The notes beneath the pieces are model-generated. The model was not told the origin of the DNA. It searched no databases and worked only from the letters and a program-made list of their open reading frames with translations. DNA of 64,000 nt from Mycolicibacterium tusciae JS617 (lineage in GTDB: Bacteria > Actinomycetota > Actinomycetes > Mycobacteriales > Mycobacteriaceae), in assembly GCF_000243415.2 (NCBI RefSeq), contig NZ_KI912270.1, positions 4,340,001 to 4,404,000 of the forward strand, written 5' to 3'. Shown here in pieces: positions 1 to 10,573 of this stretch. The position numbers and the translations under genes were made by a program. Positions within the stretch are counted from its first letter, which is position 1. Every line of letters begins with the position of its first letter.

Positions 1-1050
1 CGCGCCATCGGCCACGGTTGGGGTAATGGGCCAACCGATCCGTCGGACGCCGAAAAGATTCCTGTCACAACGGATACGCCGTTCTGCGCATACTCCGCGG
101 CGAAGGCGATCACGACGACCGTCGTGCACATGTTGGTCGAACGTAAAGAGTTCTCACTCGATGACCGCGTGTGCGACTACCTGCCGGCCTACACCAGCCA
201 CGGCAAGGATCGGACCACCATCCGGCACGTGATGACCCACAGCGCAGGCATTCCGATCTACCGCGGACCACGCGTCGACCTCAAACGCATGGACGACAGC
301 GAGTACACCCGTGAGCAGCTCAGCGCGCTGAAGCCGCTGTACCGGCCCGGCCTCGTGCACATCTACCACGGGCTGACATGGGGACCGCTGATGCGTGAGA
401 TCGTTTCGGCGGCCACCGGTCGGAACATTCGCGAAATTCTCGCCACCGAGATCCTCGACCCGCTGGGCTTCCGCTGGACTAATTACGGGGTTGCGCCCCA
501 AGATGTTCCGCTGGTCGCCCCAAGCCACGCCACGGGGAAACCCATGCCCGGGCCGATGGAGAAGGTGTTCAGCCTCGCCGTCGGCGGGTCGATGCACAAT
601 ATCATCCCGTTCTCGAACTCGCCGCAGTACCTCACCAGCGTGCTGCCGTCGTCCAACAACATCTCGACGGCCAACGAGCTGTCGCGTTTCGCCGAGATTC
701 TGCGCCGCGGTGGCGAACTCGACGGGGTGCGGGTGCTCAAGCCTGAAACCCTGAAGGCCGCGGTGAAGGAGTGCAGGCGGCTACGCCCCGACGTGGCCAC
801 CGGTCTGGTGCCGCTGCGCTGGGGTACCGGATACATGCTGGGCTCCAACAGATTCGGCCCGTTCGGCCGCGACGCGCCTGCCGCCTTCGGTCACACCGGC
901 TTGAGCAACATCGCGGTGTGGGCCGACCCTGAGCGCGGCCTGGCCGCCGGTCTCATCAGCAGCGGCAAGCCGGGCGGGCATCGCGAGGCCAAGCGTTATC
1001 CGGCGCTGATGGATCTCATCGCCGCCGAGTTGTCGCGCACACCGCGATAG
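1..1050 (+). CDS. Beta-lactamase-family serine hydrolase (5' end outside window)
   Basis: The reading frame is open from base 1, so the true start lies to the left. The first Met in frame (124) is not the start, because the class C/esterase active-site motif SxxK is read upstream of it as SAAK at 94-105. The second motif is probably YHG in the stretch VHIYHG near 355-372, and FGHTG near 886-900 fits the KTG-like third box. Proteins of this fold (PF00144) are usually periplasmic or cytoplasmic esterases and D,D-peptidase relatives. True beta-lactamase activity is not implied. Its last 55 bases overlap the converging gene on the other strand. Confidence 0.85.
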   Translation, partial: RAIGHGWGNGPTDPSDAEKIPVTTDTPFCAYSAAKAITTTVVHMLVERKEFSLDDRVCDYLPAYTSHGKDRTTIRHVMTHSAGIPIYRGPRVDLKRMDDSEYTREQLSALKPLYRPGLVHIYHGLTWGPLMREIVSAATGRNIREILATEILDPLGFRWTNYGVAPQDVPLVAPSHATGKPMPGPMEKVFSLAVGGSMHNIIPFSNSPQYLTSVLPSSNNISTANELSRFAEILRRGGELDGVRVLKPETLKAAVKECRRLRPDVATGLVPLRWGTGYMLGSNRFGPFGRDAPAAFGHTGLSNIAVWADPERGLAAGLISSGKPGGHREAKRYPALMDLIAAELSRTPR

Positions 1051-2132
1051 ATTCCGCGCCGCACAATCACTGACATCAGGATCCGTTCGAACGACCATGC
1101 GGGGAACCGGAAGGGCTTTCCGTTCGGCGCGAAGACCTCGAGACCATCGGGCTGGATTCCGAGGATCGAACCCCACCTCCGACTCGCGGGACGGAAGGAA
1201 CGCAGCGGCTGATCGGCGAACTCGGCCAAGATGTTTCGCGCGAGCAGCCCGTCCGCGCGGTTGCGCGCCGAGCTGCGAAGCGGATCGGTGGCGGCGACGT
1301 CGCCGATCGCGAAAACGCCGCGGTGATCGGGAACCCTCAGCTCGGGCGTGACGCGAACGAATCCGTGCTCGTCGAGAAGCTCGGCCGGCAACCAGTCCGT
1401 GTTGGGCCGAACGCGACCGATCGTCCACAGCACGGCGTCAGCGGATGCGGATGGCTGACCAGTGCTGAATTCGACTGGCGTGCTGGTGATGTCATCGCAC
1501 TCAAAGCCGTCGGGGATCACGGCGCGGTGGCCCGGATGTAGCCGGACCCCGGCCTCGACGAGCTGACTGCGCACCCGATCCCAGGCGCGGTCGTGGTGGT
1601 GTTCCAGCGCACGCTCACCGGGGAAGTACAACTCGACCCGCTTGTTCGGCCACGTCCTAGCCACGTTGTACGCACTGCTCACCGCCGCCGCGCCGCCTCC
1701 GATGACGATCACCGATTCGGCGGTGGCCAGGCGGTCGTGCGTGGCACGCAGCCCGGCAACGATCTCATCGGCCGACTGCAGTTCGGGCCTGCGCCAGAAG
1801 CCGTTGGTAACCCCCGTCGAGATCACCAGCGCGTCATACGGTTCGACGGTGGCGATGCCGTCGGGACGGTCCAGGAAGACCTTCCCCGCGGCCAGATCGA
1901 CGCCGGTCAGCGTCCCCTGGACCGTGCGCACCCGGTCGAGGCCGCGGAACTTGTCGAAGGGAATCCAGTTGTGCCTGGCCCACTCGCCCGGCCGGGACAG
2001 CCGCCAGCCCAGCTCTTGGCCGCTGACCAGACCCGGCTTGGCCGAGATACCGACGACCTCGGCGTGTTTGGCAAGTTTGATCGCGGTGAGCACGCCGCTG
2101 TCTCCGAGCCCGGCGATGACCACACGTCGCAT
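996..2132 (-). CDS. FAD/NAD(P)-dependent pyridine nucleotide-disulfide type oxidoreductase
   Basis: A 378-residue flavoprotein of the NDH-2/AIF-like group. The N-terminus has a dinucleotide-binding loop (GLGDSG, residues 8-13), a second Rossmann loop follows (IGGGAAAV, about 144-151), and the FAD-binding FAIGD motif is near residue 265. No redox-active CxxC is visible, so it is more like a quinone or ferredoxin reductase than a thiol reductase. It is the last gene of a same-strand series; only 15 bp separate it from the PPOX gene upstream. The electron acceptor is unknown. The 3' end overlaps the converging serine hydrolase. Confidence 0.85.
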   Translation of the reverse strand: MRRVVIAGLGDSGVLTAIKLAKHAEVVGISAKPGLVSGQELGWRLSRPGEWARHNWIPFDKFRGLDRVRTVQGTLTGVDLAAGKVFLDRPDGIATVEPYDALVISTGVTNGFWRRPELQSADEIVAGLRATHDRLATAESVIVIGGGAAAVSSAYNVARTWPNKRVELYFPGERALEHHHDRAWDRVRSQLVEAGVRLHPGHRAVIPDGFECDDITSTPVEFSTGQPSASADAVLWTIGRVRPNTDWLPAELLDEHGFVRVTPELRVPDHRGVFAIGDVAATDPLRSSARNRADGLLARNILAEFADQPLRSFRPASRRWGSILGIQPDGLEVFAPNGKPFRFPAWSFERILMSVIVRRGIYRGVRDNSAAMRSISAG

Positions 2133-2147
2133 GCGGTCACCATAGCG

Positions 2148-2570
2148 TCAGCGCAGCTTCTCGCCGTAGACCCGCTCCACGGTCATCGTCATCAGCACCC
2201 TGCGATCGGACACCATCACCGACCGGTATTCATCCCAATCCGGATGCTCCCCGGCGGCGCTGCGGTAGTAGTCGACGAGTGCCTCGACCTCGGGGCCGTT
2301 CGGGTCCGTCCCCGGCCCGGTGAGCGTCACCGCCCCCTCGGCGGTGGCCCAAGCCCAGCCATCGACGCTGGTGACCTCGATCGCGGCGCGCGGGTCCCGA
2401 CGCAGATTGGCGGTCTTGGCGCGACCCTCGGTCATCGATACGTAGATGGTGTCGGCGTCGCGGTCGTAGAACGGCGTCACCGGGGACAGTTGCGGCAGGC
2501 CATTGGACTTGATGGTGGCCAGCACTCCCAGTCGGCTCTCGGCGAGCAGCGTGCGCGGGTCGAAGGTCAT
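2148..2570 (-). CDS. PPOX-class F420-dependent oxidoreductase-like protein
   Basis: A 140-residue single-domain split beta-barrel protein with the order typical of the family: an N-terminal LGVLATI strand, then PQLSPVTPFYD, YVSMTEGRAKTANLRRDP and a C-terminal MTMTVERVYGEKLR. Relatives in mycobacteria (Rv1155/Rv2991 type) bind coenzyme F420 or flavin and reduce small substrates. The substrate here cannot be told. It sits 10 bp after the cyclotransferase gene and 15 bp before the FAD oxidoreductase, so co-transcription is likely. Confidence 0.85.
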   Translation of the reverse strand: MTFDPRTLLAESRLGVLATIKSNGLPQLSPVTPFYDRDADTIYVSMTEGRAKTANLRRDPRAAIEVTSVDGWAWATAEGAVTLTGPGTDPNGPEVEALVDYYRSAAGEHPDWDEYRSVMVSDRRVLMTMTVERVYGEKLR

Positions 2571-2580
2571 GTGTTCCGTT

Positions 2581-3384
2581 CTAGTCCGAAGGGATGCGCA
2601 CGCGGAACATCTTCGGCCAATACTTGCCGGTGATGAGGAACTCGTCGCCGTCGATGTGCGCGATGCCGTTCAGAACCTTTTGGGTGTCGCGCCCCGCGGC
2701 CTCGGCCAACTCGCTGGCATCCACGACGGTGTTCACCTCGCCGGTCGCCGGGTCGATCCGCACGATCGCGTCGGATGTCCAGATGTTGGCCCACACCTGA
2801 CCGTCCACGCATTCCAGTTCATTGAGGCCCCGCACCGGACTGCCGTCTCGGGTGACGGCGATCGAGCCCGTTTCCTCGAAGGTTTCCGGGTCGTGGAATA
2901 TCAGCCGGTCGGATCCGTCGCTGCGAATGAGTCGATCCCCGGCGTTGCACAGCCCCCAACCCTCGCCGTTCACAGGCACCTCACGCAGCGGCGTCATGGT
3001 CACCTTGTCCCACTCGACGGCGACGTTGTTCTGCCAGGTGAGCTCCCAGATCCGGTCACCGACAACCGTGATTCCCTCGCCGTAGTAGTTGTTGGGTGCC
3101 CCGACGGCGCGCAGGACAGCGCCGGTTTCCGGATCGAGTTCACGCAGCTGTGATTGCCCCGCGACGCCGGTGCCCTCGTAGAGGGTGGGGCCGTCGAACT
3201 CCAGGCCCTGGGTCCAGGCCGACGTGTCATGCGGCATCTCGGCGAGCACCTCGGGCTTGATCGTCGGGACAGGCGCCTTCGTTGTGCTCGTCTCGGTGAC
3301 TGCCGCCGGTTGCCCGCTGCCGCAACCCGCGACCAGCGCCATCACCGCGGCGGCCCACACGACACTGTTGCGCATAGAACCCAT
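2581..3384 (-). CDS. Glutaminyl-peptide cyclotransferase-like lipoprotein
   Basis: This 267-residue protein has a signal peptide ending in a lipobox (LVAGC, Cys about residue 21), so it should be exported and lipid-anchored. The mature part carries the five-bladed propeller signatures of plant/bacterial-type glutamine cyclotransferases (PF05096): AWTQGLEFDG, LYEGTG, LNELECVDGQVWANIW, LNGIAHI and FLITGKYWPKMFRV. The family cyclises N-terminal glutamine to pyroglutamate. A second in-frame ATG lies at 3375 and could be the real start. It follows hrpA by 12 bp. Confidence 0.88.
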   Translation of the reverse strand: MGSMRNSVVWAAAVMALVAGCGSGQPAAVTETSTTKAPVPTIKPEVLAEMPHDTSAWTQGLEFDGPTLYEGTGVAGQSQLRELDPETGAVLRAVGAPNNYYGEGITVVGDRIWELTWQNNVAVEWDKVTMTPLREVPVNGEGWGLCNAGDRLIRSDGSDRLIFHDPETFEETGSIAVTRDGSPVRGLNELECVDGQVWANIWTSDAIVRIDPATGEVNTVVDASELAEAAGRDTQKVLNGIAHIDGDEFLITGKYWPKMFRVRIPSD

Positions 3385-3396
3385 AGATACCCGTTC

Positions 3397-6300
3397 TCAC
3401 GGTCGGATGGCGTCGATCGCGCGGTAGATTCGCTTCTCGCTCACCGGTCGAGCGGTGCCGAGTTGCTGCGCCCACAGGCTGACCCGTAGTTCCTCGATCT
3501 GGCGCGCGATATCGCGGACGTCGTCGGCGGCCGCGCGGGTGGGTGACAGTGCGCCGACGAGGTCGTCGAGGGCGTCTTGAACGTCGTGCACCCGCTGCAT
3601 CCGATCGCGGTCCGCGCCGATCGCCTGCGGCAGCCGGTCCAGCCGCCGGTTGATGGCGGTCAGGTAGCGGGCGAGATCGGTCAGCCGGCCGGCCCCGGTG
3701 GCGGTCACGAAGCCCTTCGGCATGAGCCTGTCGAGCTGGTCGCGGATGTCGGCGATCGCGTCGGCCTGTGCGGGCGGCGGCGCAGTGGGCAACGCGAGCT
3801 CGACGTCGTGAGCCGCGGCGAGCACCTTCTCGACCTGGCCGAGGATCGCCTGGGTCGTGGGCACAAGTTGTTGGGCGAGGAGATTTTGCAGGGCGGTGAA
3901 CTCGGCGCGTGTCCACACCGGTGCCGGTACGAGTCTGTCGGCCGCGGCGTCGGCGCAGTCGTCGAGCAACCCCGCAAGCGACCCGTCCGGATTCGCGCCC
4001 AACATCAGCCGGGTGCGTGGATCCAATGCTCGCTCAAGGCTCTTCGCAGGCGACGGCACCGCCAGCCGCAACAGCCGCCGGATTCCCGGCACCATCGCAG
4101 CGGCCTGCTCGGCCTCGGTCGGGAACACGCGAATATCGACCGTGCTGCCGGTGTCGGCGAGGGCCGGAAAACCGCGCACGGCATGCCCGCCGCTGGAGCG
4201 TTCGACGGTGCGCGGCAGCTCGTCGAGGTCGTCGGGCCAGGCGCGAAGGCCCGTGCGTTCCAGCTCGCCCGCCACCGCCTCGGCGACGGCGCGACGGATC
4301 GGCGCGGCGAGCTGTGACTGCAGAGCCTCGAGATCTTTTCCGCGCGCGACCTCCTCGCCGTCGGACTCGACGGCGAACGTGACCCTCAGGTGCGGCGGCA
4401 GCTTGTCGAGGTCGAACGCGTCGATCGGCACGAGGATGCGGGTCAGGCGGTGCAGTTCACGCTGAAGTGCCTGCAGTATCGGCTCACCGGCGGGTGCGAT
4501 CGATGCGAGGACCGCGCGGGCGGTGTCCGGTGCGGGAACGAAGTTGCGGCGCAAATCCTTTGGCAGCGACTTGATCAATGCGGTGATGAGCTCCTCGCGC
4601 AGAGCCGGTACCTGCCAACTGAATTCGTCACCACCGAGGCGGGCCAGCACCTCGACGGGCACGTGCACCGTCACGCCGTCGTCCTCGGCGCCTGGCTCGA
4701 AGCGGTACGTCAGCGGCAGTGAGAGATCCTCGGCGCGCCACGCGTCCGGTTGCTCGACGACGGCCGCATCTTCTGGATCCTTGCGCAGCAGGTCGTCCCG
4801 CGTCAGCGTGAGCAGGTCGGGTGTCTTGTGCCGCTGCTTTTTCCACCAACCGTCGAAGTGCCGCGCCGAGACGACGTCGGCGGGGATGCGAGCGTCGTAG
4901 AAGGCGTAGATGTCCTCGTCCCCGACGAGAAGATCGCGGCGGCGCCCACGCTCCTCCATCTCCGCGAGTTCCTCACGCAGCCGGGCGTTATCGCGGAGGA
5001 AGTGGTGATGGGTCTGCCAGTCACCCTCGACGAGCGCGTGCCTGATGAACAGATCGCGGGCCAGCTGTGGATCGAACTGCGCGTACCCGACACGACGGCC
5101 GACCGCGAGCGGCAGGCCGTACAGCGTCACCCGTTCGAAGGCCATGACCTCGCCCCGGCGGGCACCCCAGTGCGGCTCGCTGTAGCTGCGTACCAGCAGA
5201 TGCGCGCCGACCCGTTCTACCGCCTCCGGCTGGATCCGCGCCGCGATGCGCCCGTACAGCCTGCTGGTCTCGACCAGGTCGGCGACGACGATCCATCTGG
5301 GCGGGCGCTTGGTGAGCACCGAGCCGGGGGCGAGGACGAACTTCATGTTGCGCGCGCCCTGAAAATCGCGGGATTCGCCCTCGCGCAGCCCGATGTGAGA
5401 CAGCAGACCGGCCAGCAGCGCCGCGTGCACGCGGGCCGGGTCAGCGGGTTCGCGATCGTCGGACTCTCTGATGCCGAGATCGCGCGCGATGGAGCGGAGC
5501 TGCCCGGTGAGGTCCTGCCATTCACGGATGCGTAGGTAGTGCAGGAACTCCTCGCGGCACATCCGGCGAAACGCGTTGCCCGACCGTTCCTTTCGTTGCA
5601 AACCCAAATAGCGCCACAAATTCAGATACGACACGAAATCCGAATGCTCGTCGGCGAACCGGGCATGCTTCTGGCGCGCGGACTCCTCGCGGTCGGCCGG
5701 CCGTTCGCGCGGGTCGGGGATCGACAACGCGGCGGCCAACACGAGGATCTCCCGCACGCAGCCCTCGTCGTCGGCCTGCAGAATCATGCGGCCGAGACGG
5801 GGGTCGACGGGCAATTGGGCAAGACGGCGGCCGACGTCGGTGATGACGCCGTTGGTATCGAACGCGCCGAGTTCCTGCAGCAGCACGACACCATCGCGGA
5901 TGCTGCGCCGCTCGGGCGGGTCGAGAAATCCGAATGTCTCGATATCGCCGAGGTTCAATGCCGCCATCTGAAGGATCACTGCCGCCAGGTTGGTCCGCAG
6001 GATCTCGGGATCCGTGTAGCGCGGTCGCGATGTGAAGTCGTCTTCGGAGTACAGGCGGATGCACACACCGGGGGCGGTGCGCCCCGACCGGCCGGCCCGC
6101 TGGGCGGCGGACGCTTGCGAGATCGGTTCGATCGGCAGTCGCTGCACCTTGGTCCTGCGACTGTAGCGCGAGATGCGGGCGGTGCCGGGATCGACGACGT
6201 AGCGGATGCCTGGCACCGTCAGCGAAGTCTCGGCGACGTTGGTGGCCAACACGATTCGCCGGCTGCTTCCGCTGGGCTGGAAGACCCGCTGCTGTTCGGC

Positions 6301-7341
6301 GGTTGGCAGGCGGGCGTAGAGCGGCAGCACCTCGGTGTTCTTGAGGTGGCGCAAAGCCTCTGCGGTGTCGCGAATCTCGCGTTCGCCGGACAGGAATACG
6401 AGGACATCGCCCGGCGGTTCGGCCTCCAGCTCCTGCACCGCGTCGACGATGGCCTCGGTCGGATCGCGTATTTCCGTGCGGACTATCTCGTGATCGGGAT
6501 CGTCGGGATCAGCTGAGTTCGACTCGGCGGCGGTCGGCGCTCCTATGGGGACCTCGAGCGGCCGGTAGCGAATCTCCACCGGATACGTCCGGCCGGACAC
6601 CTCGACAATCGGGGCGCCGCCGCTCGGTCCATATTCGGCTCCGCCGAAGTGCGCCGCGAACCGTTCCGGCTCGATCGTCGCGGATGTGACGATCACCTTG
6701 AGGTCGGGCCGCCGCGGCAATAGCTCGCGCAGATAGCCGAGAAGGAAGTCGATGTTGAGGCTGCGTTCGTGGGCCTCATCGAGAATCAGCGTGTCGTAGC
6801 GCAGCAGGCGCCGGTCGCGCTGGACCTCGGCGAGCAGGATGCCGTCGGTCATCAGCTTCACAAGGGTGCGGTCACTGGCCTGATCGGTGAACCGCACGGT
6901 GTAGCCGACCGCCTCACCCAGCGGCGTGCCCAGCTCGTCGGCGATGCGCTGGCCGACCGTGCGCGCGGCGAGGCGCCGCGGCTGGGTGTGCCCGATCGTG
7001 CCGCGGATACCGCGACCGAGTTCGAGGCAGATCTTCGGCAGCTGCGTCGTCTTGCCCGACCCCGTCTCGCCGGCGACGATGACGACCTGATGGTCGGTGA
7101 TCGCCTTGGCGATCTCGTCGCGGCGCTCGCTGACCGGAAGATCGGGATAGGTGATGGTCGGCACGGCGGCCAGGCGGGTGGCGATCAGCCCTTCGGCCGT
7201 GGCGATCTGCCCGGCAACCTGTCGAAGCTTGTCGGGCCCGGCGCCGCGAAGGTTCTTCAGGCGACGGCCCAGGCGGGCGGCGTCGCGGATCGTCAGGCCG
7301 TCGAGGCGCCGGCGAAGCTGCGCGACTGACGGCTCGGACAT
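3397..7341 (-). CDS. hrpA: ATP-dependent RNA helicase HrpA (DEAH box)
   Basis: A 1314-residue protein, close to the usual length of about 1300. Walker A is GETGSGKT (91-98), the DEAH box is at 188-191 in [10 protein letters not shown], and SATIEPERF (motif III) and [12 protein letters not shown] (motif VI) follow. After the helicase core come the HA2/ratchet, an OB-fold region ([21 protein letters not shown]) and the long HrpA-specific C-terminal DUF3418 part. In E. coli HrpA acts on mRNA and rescues stalled ribosomes. It lies 17 bp after the MTHFR-like gene and 12 bp before the cyclotransferase, all on the same strand. Confidence 0.95.
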   Translation of the reverse strand: MSEPSVAQLRRRLDGLTIRDAARLGRRLKNLRGAGPDKLRQVAGQIATAEGLIATRLAAVPTITYPDLPVSERRDEIAKAITDHQVVIVAGETGSGKTTQLPKICLELGRGIRGTIGHTQPRRLAARTVGQRIADELGTPLGEAVGYTVRFTDQASDRTLVKLMTDGILLAEVQRDRRLLRYDTLILDEAHERSLNIDFLLGYLRELLPRRPDLKVIVTSATIEPERFAAHFGGAEYGPSGGAPIVEVSGRTYPVEIRYRPLEVPIGAPTAAESNSADPDDPDHEIVRTEIRDPTEAIVDAVQELEAEPPGDVLVFLSGEREIRDTAEALRHLKNTEVLPLYARLPTAEQQRVFQPSGSSRRIVLATNVAETSLTVPGIRYVVDPGTARISRYSRRTKVQRLPIEPISQASAAQRAGRSGRTAPGVCIRLYSEDDFTSRPRYTDPEILRTNLAAVILQMAALNLGDIETFGFLDPPERRSIRDGVVLLQELGAFDTNGVITDVGRRLAQLPVDPRLGRMILQADDEGCVREILVLAAALSIPDPRERPADREESARQKHARFADEHSDFVSYLNLWRYLGLQRKERSGNAFRRMCREEFLHYLRIREWQDLTGQLRSIARDLGIRESDDREPADPARVHAALLAGLLSHIGLREGESRDFQGARNMKFVLAPGSVLTKRPPRWIVVADLVETSRLYGRIAARIQPEAVERVGAHLLVRSYSEPHWGARRGEVMAFERVTLYGLPLAVGRRVGYAQFDPQLARDLFIRHALVEGDWQTHHHFLRDNARLREELAEMEERGRRRDLLVGDEDIYAFYDARIPADVVSARHFDGWWKKQRHKTPDLLTLTRDDLLRKDPEDAAVVEQPDAWRAEDLSLPLTYRFEPGAEDDGVTVHVPVEVLARLGGDEFSWQVPALREELITALIKSLPKDLRRNFVPAPDTARAVLASIAPAGEPILQALQRELHRLTRILVPIDAFDLDKLPPHLRVTFAVESDGEEVARGKDLEALQSQLAAPIRRAVAEAVAGELERTGLRAWPDDLDELPRTVERSSGGHAVRGFPALADTGSTVDIRVFPTEAEQAAAMVPGIRRLLRLAVPSPAKSLERALDPRTRLMLGANPDGSLAGLLDDCADAAADRLVPAPVWTRAEFTALQNLLAQQLVPTTQAILGQVEKVLAAAHDVELALPTAPPPAQADAIADIRDQLDRLMPKGFVTATGAGRLTDLARYLTAINRRLDRLPQAIGADRDRMQRVHDVQDALDDLVGALSPTRAAADDVRDIARQIEELRVSLWAQQLGTARPVSEKRIYRAIDAIRP

Positions 7342-7358
7342 CTCAGGTCGAGGCCGGT

Positions 7359-8261
7359 TCAGGGCTTATCGGGCGACCAGTAGGCGAGCATCTCGGCGAA
7401 CGTCGTAAAGGCCGGTGTGGAGACGCCGTAGGTCGCCTCGAGGTGGATGCTCAGTGGGAAGCCGAGCTCGCCGACGCCGTCGACCACCCGCTTGTACAGG
7501 TCGACCATCAGCTTGCGCTTCTCCGTCGGCTCGCTTGCGGCCAGCTGTTTGACGAACTCCTGCTCGGCGGCGACGGCGGAGTTGCCCGGATCCTGGATCA
7601 GCCAGTTGATGAGGCCGACGTTGCTCTCCACCTTCGGCACAAAGCCGAACGACAGCAGGATCTCGGGACGGTGGTCGGTTTCGGAGGCGAAATTGCGGAG
7701 GAACCCGACGATTGCATCGGAGTACAACAGCTGGGTCATGCCGTACGTGGCGCCCTGGTCGCATTTGAAGTTGAAGCGGCCATGCTCGCCCTCGCGGGTC
7801 GGAATCAGGATTACGCCGCGGTTGGGCACGAGGTCGTCGTAGATCGACAGCGCATCGGTGGGGGCGACACCGGAGCCCTCGCCGTCGCTCATGGTGCGCG
7901 GCACGCCGACGAACGCGATGCCGTCGAACCCCGCCGAACTCAGATCGGTGAGCCGCTGCCGCAGCGCCGACTTGTCCAGGAAGGCCGTGACCTGGGTGCA
8001 GAGGCCGTTGATTCCGGCCAGCTCGGGCCTGATCTCGTTCCAGAAGTCCAGGACGTCCATCTTCGGCTTCATCTCGATCGGCCGGTCGTCGTCCTCTTCG
8101 ATCATCCCCGGGATCATGACGTGCCGGATTCGGCCAGCCAGCCCCGTCTCCGCGGAGCACCTCAGCACCTTCTGCGCTTCCTCCAGCGCCCGTTCACGAC
8201 CGTCCGTCGGGCCTTCTCTGTTCGGCGCAACGAGCTCGAGCGCGATGGTGTTGAGCGTCAA
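7359..8261 (-). CDS. Mycobacterial-type methylenetetrahydrofolate reductase
   Basis: A 300-residue protein that matches the pattern of the mycobacterial MTHFR-like family (Rv2172c type), once listed as conserved hypothetical. These are small, reported as flavin-free, and distant from classical MetF. Visible landmarks are [12 protein letters not shown] at the N-terminus, [47 protein letters not shown] (the strongest MetF-like block) and [18 protein letters not shown]. The reaction would be 5,10-methylene-THF to 5-methyl-THF for methionine synthesis. It is divergent from selO and first in a possible operon with hrpA. The assignment to this family is from memory of its sequence pattern. Confidence 0.75.
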   Translation of the reverse strand: MTLNTIALELVAPNREGPTDGRERALEEAQKVLRCSAETGLAGRIRHVMIPGMIEEDDDRPIEMKPKMDVLDFWNEIRPELAGINGLCTQVTAFLDKSALRQRLTDLSSAGFDGIAFVGVPRTMSDGEGSGVAPTDALSIYDDLVPNRGVILIPTREGEHGRFNFKCDQGATYGMTQLLYSDAIVGFLRNFASETDHRPEILLSFGFVPKVESNVGLINWLIQDPGNSAVAAEQEFVKQLAASEPTEKRKLMVDLYKRVVDGVGELGFPLSIHLEATYGVSTPAFTTFAEMLAYWSPDKP

Positions 8262-8384
8262 CGAACTGCTCCCCTAATCCCGGTGAAACGTCCCTCGGCT
8301 GGCGGGTCGACGATGACCACACACGCATTTGCCGGGGCCCTTACCCTACAGACCCGGCCTGTGATTCTCCGTAGTCTGGGTGAT

Positions 8385-9848
8385 GTGAGCGTTGCACCCG
8401 ACCTGGACGACCGCTTCGCACGCGAGTTGCCCGAGCTGTCCGTCCGCTGGCAGGCCGAAACCGCGCCAGAACCGCGTCTGCTTGTTCTCAATGAGCAGCT
8501 GGCCACCCAGCTCGGCATCGAACCCGGGTGGCTGCGCGGCCCTGACGGGGTGCGATTTCTAACCGGCAACCTGGTGCCCGAGGGTGCGGTGCCCGTGGCA
8601 CAGGCCTATGCCGGACACCAGTTCGGCGGCTATGTTCCTCGTCTGGGCGACGGCCGGGCACTGTTGCTGGGCGAACTCGTGACGGCCGATGGCGGCCTTC
8701 GCGACCTGCACCTCAAGGGTTCGGGAAGGACACCGTTCGCCCGGGGCGGCGACGGTCTTGCGGCGGTCGGGCCGATGCTGCGCGAATACATCATCAGCGA
8801 GGCCATGCACGCGCTTGGCATTCCGACCACGCGGTCGCTGGCGGTGGTCGCCACGGGGCGCACTGTGCAACGCGAAACGCCGCTGCCGGGCGCGGTGCTG
8901 GCCCGTATCGCGAGCAGCCACCTGCGGGTCGGCACCTTCCAGTACGTGGCGGCCGACGGCGACGCCGACGTGCTGCGGCGGCTGGCCGATTACGCCATCG
9001 CGCGGCACTACCCGGATGCGGCCGACGCCGACAATCGCTATCTCGCACTGTTCGACGCCGTGGGTTCCGCGCAGGCGGCGCTGATCGCACAGTGGATGCT
9101 CGTCGGGTTCGTGCACGGAGTGATGAACACCGACAACATGACGATCGCGGGCGAGACCATCGACTACGGGCCGTGCGCCTTCATGGACGCCTACGACCCG
9201 GAGGCGGTGTTCAGCTCGATCGACTCGTGGGGCCGTTACGCCTACGGCGCCCAGCCGTCGATCGCCGGGTGGAATCTCGCTCGGTTCGCCGAGACGCTGC
9301 TGCCGCTGATCGCCGACGACCAGGACCGTGCGGTGGAACTCGCCCAGGAGAGCCTCGCCGGATTCGGGCAGCGGCTCCAAGGTGCGCTGGCCTCGGGGAT
9401 GCGCGCGAAGCTCGGGTTGGCCGCCGACTTGGACGAGGACGGGACCGAAGGCGTGGCGACACCGTTGATGAACGACGCGCTCGCGCTGCTTACCGAAAGC
9501 CACGTCGACTTCACCTCGTTCTTCCGCAACCTCGGCCACGCCGCCCGCGGTGACACCGAGCCGGCGCGCGGGATGTTCATGAACCTCGCCGGGTTCGACG
9601 AATGGCTCACCCGGTGGCGCGCGCTGAACCCCGATGCTGCGGGAATGGACCGGGTCAACCCCGTCTACATTCCGCGCAACCATCTCGTCGAGGAGACGCT
9701 GGAGGCCGCGACTGGTGGCGACCTGGCACCGCTGGGGAAGCTCCTGGAAGCCATCAGCGCACCGTACGACGAGCGTGATGGCTTGCAGCGCTACGCCGAA
9801 CCCGCACCCGAGGACTTCGGCAAGTACCGAACCTTCTGCGGAACGTGA
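8385..9848 (+). CDS. selO: Protein adenylyltransferase SelO (YdiU family)
   Basis: The pseudokinase-fold SelO family transfers AMP from ATP to Ser/Thr/Tyr of target proteins, linked to redox stress. Diagnostic blocks are [36 protein letters not shown] (Lys and Arg for nucleotide), [22 protein letters not shown], and [20 protein letters not shown] with the Asn and Asp metal ligands. The GTG start at 8385 gives 487 residues, close to the E. coli length of 478, and begins with the usual [16 protein letters not shown]. Upstream in-frame starts at 8313 (ATG) and 8361 (GTG) add residues not typical of the family. The C-terminal redox Cys seems to be in YRTFCGT. It ends 5 bp from the converging sigma gene. 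Confidence 0.93.
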   Translation: MSVAPDLDDRFARELPELSVRWQAETAPEPRLLVLNEQLATQLGIEPGWLRGPDGVRFLTGNLVPEGAVPVAQAYAGHQFGGYVPRLGDGRALLLGELVTADGGLRDLHLKGSGRTPFARGGDGLAAVGPMLREYIISEAMHALGIPTTRSLAVVATGRTVQRETPLPGAVLARIASSHLRVGTFQYVAADGDADVLRRLADYAIARHYPDAADADNRYLALFDAVGSAQAALIAQWMLVGFVHGVMNTDNMTIAGETIDYGPCAFMDAYDPEAVFSSIDSWGRYAYGAQPSIAGWNLARFAETLLPLIADDQDRAVELAQESLAGFGQRLQGALASGMRAKLGLAADLDEDGTEGVATPLMNDALALLTESHVDFTSFFRNLGHAARGDTEPARGMFMNLAGFDEWLTRWRALNPDAAGMDRVNPVYIPRNHLVEETLEAATGGDLAPLGKLLEAISAPYDERDGLQRYAEPAPEDFGKYRTFCGT

Positions 9849-9853
9849 CGTTG

Positions 9854-10462
9854 CTACGCGATATCCGGTTGGAGCACCGCGACGTCGGCCATGTCGGCGG
9901 CCAGGTGGCCAAGCGCGAACCGTAACCGCTTGCGCGCGCGCGACACCCGGGACATGACGGTGCCGATCGGAATGTCCATCAATACGGCGGTCTCGGCATA
10001 GGTGTAATCCAGGACGTCGGCGTAGTAGATCGCCGTCCGCGATCCCTCGGGCAGCGTCGCCATGGCCGACGTGATGTCTGGGTTCGGCACCGCATCCAGG
10101 AAGTCCGCCTCGGCGGAACGCGGCGCGTCCGCCAGTCGCCGGGCAGCGTCGAAGCCGTCCCACTCGGCGATCTCGTCGATGGAGACCTCGGCGGGTCGAC
10201 ACTGCTTCGATCGATACCCACTGATCCACCGGTTGTGCAGGATCCGGAAGAGCCACGCCTTGAAATTGGTGCCGTCGGAGAAGGTGTGGAAACCGGCGTA
10301 CGCATGCATCAAGGCGTCCTGCAGTAGATCCTCGGCGTCGGCGTCGGAACGGGTCAGCCGGCGCGCGCCCCGGGACAGCATGTCCAGGAGGGGTTCTGCC
10401 TCCACGGTGAAGCGCGCCGCGAGATCGGTCTCGGACTCGGGTGTGCTGGTGACTACCTTCAT
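9854..10462 (-). CDS. ECF sigma factor, SigR/SigH-like
   Basis: A 202-residue ECF sigma factor with only sigma2 (about residues 22-90, DAEDLLQDALMHAYAGFHTF ... FKAWLFRILHNRWI) and sigma4 (about 130-185, LPEGSRTAIYYADVLDYTY ... GTVMSRVSRARKRLR). The wording resembles the thiol-stress SigR/SigH group, but no ZAS anti-sigma gene (HxxxCxxC) follows: the next gene is the converging selO. It has no SnoaL tail, unlike SigG/SigJ. Strong ribosome binding site GGAGGG is 6 nt before ATG. Its upstream region carries a 27-bp element shared with the ahpD-like gene, then three palindromic repeats. Confidence 0.9.
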   Translation of the reverse strand: MKVVTSTPESETDLAARFTVEAEPLLDMLSRGARRLTRSDADAEDLLQDALMHAYAGFHTFSDGTNFKAWLFRILHNRWISGYRSKQCRPAEVSIDEIAEWDGFDAARRLADAPRSAEADFLDAVPNPDITSAMATLPEGSRTAIYYADVLDYTYAETAVLMDIPIGTVMSRVSRARKRLRFALGHLAADMADVAVLQPDIA

Positions 10463-10520
10463 GATGACCCTCCAGGTGCTCGGCTTGGCTCTTGGTAATG
10501 AGCCTTACGCCCGGGGCCCG

Positions 10521-10547
10521 GAAGCGGACCCTTGCAAACCCGTAGTC
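10521..10547 (-). promoter_or_regulatory. 27-bp shared upstream element, copy 1 (sigma gene)
   Basis: A 27-bp block about 58 bp upstream of the sigma start is 23/27 identical to a block 26 bp upstream of the ahpD-like gene (11318-11344), in the same orientation relative to its gene. The constant parts on the plus strand are GAAGCGGACCC and AAA and CCGTAGTC. Two more CCGTAGT units follow at 10554-10568. Such a conserved arrangement suggests an operator or core promoter for a common regulator, possibly the adjacent LAL-type LuxR protein. The function is inferred. Confidence 0.55.
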
Positions 10548-10573
10548 GGAAATCCGTAGTCCGTAGTCGCGCC

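Noticed and set aside
7443..8384. N-terminal extension of SelO by about 314 residues
   Set aside because: The region is antisense to the MTHFR-like gene; SelO homology starts near 8385.
8559..10256. 565-codon open frame on the minus strand opposite selO
   Set aside because: Arg/His/Gly-rich text without family features; a mirror frame of selO and the sigma gene in GC-rich DNA.
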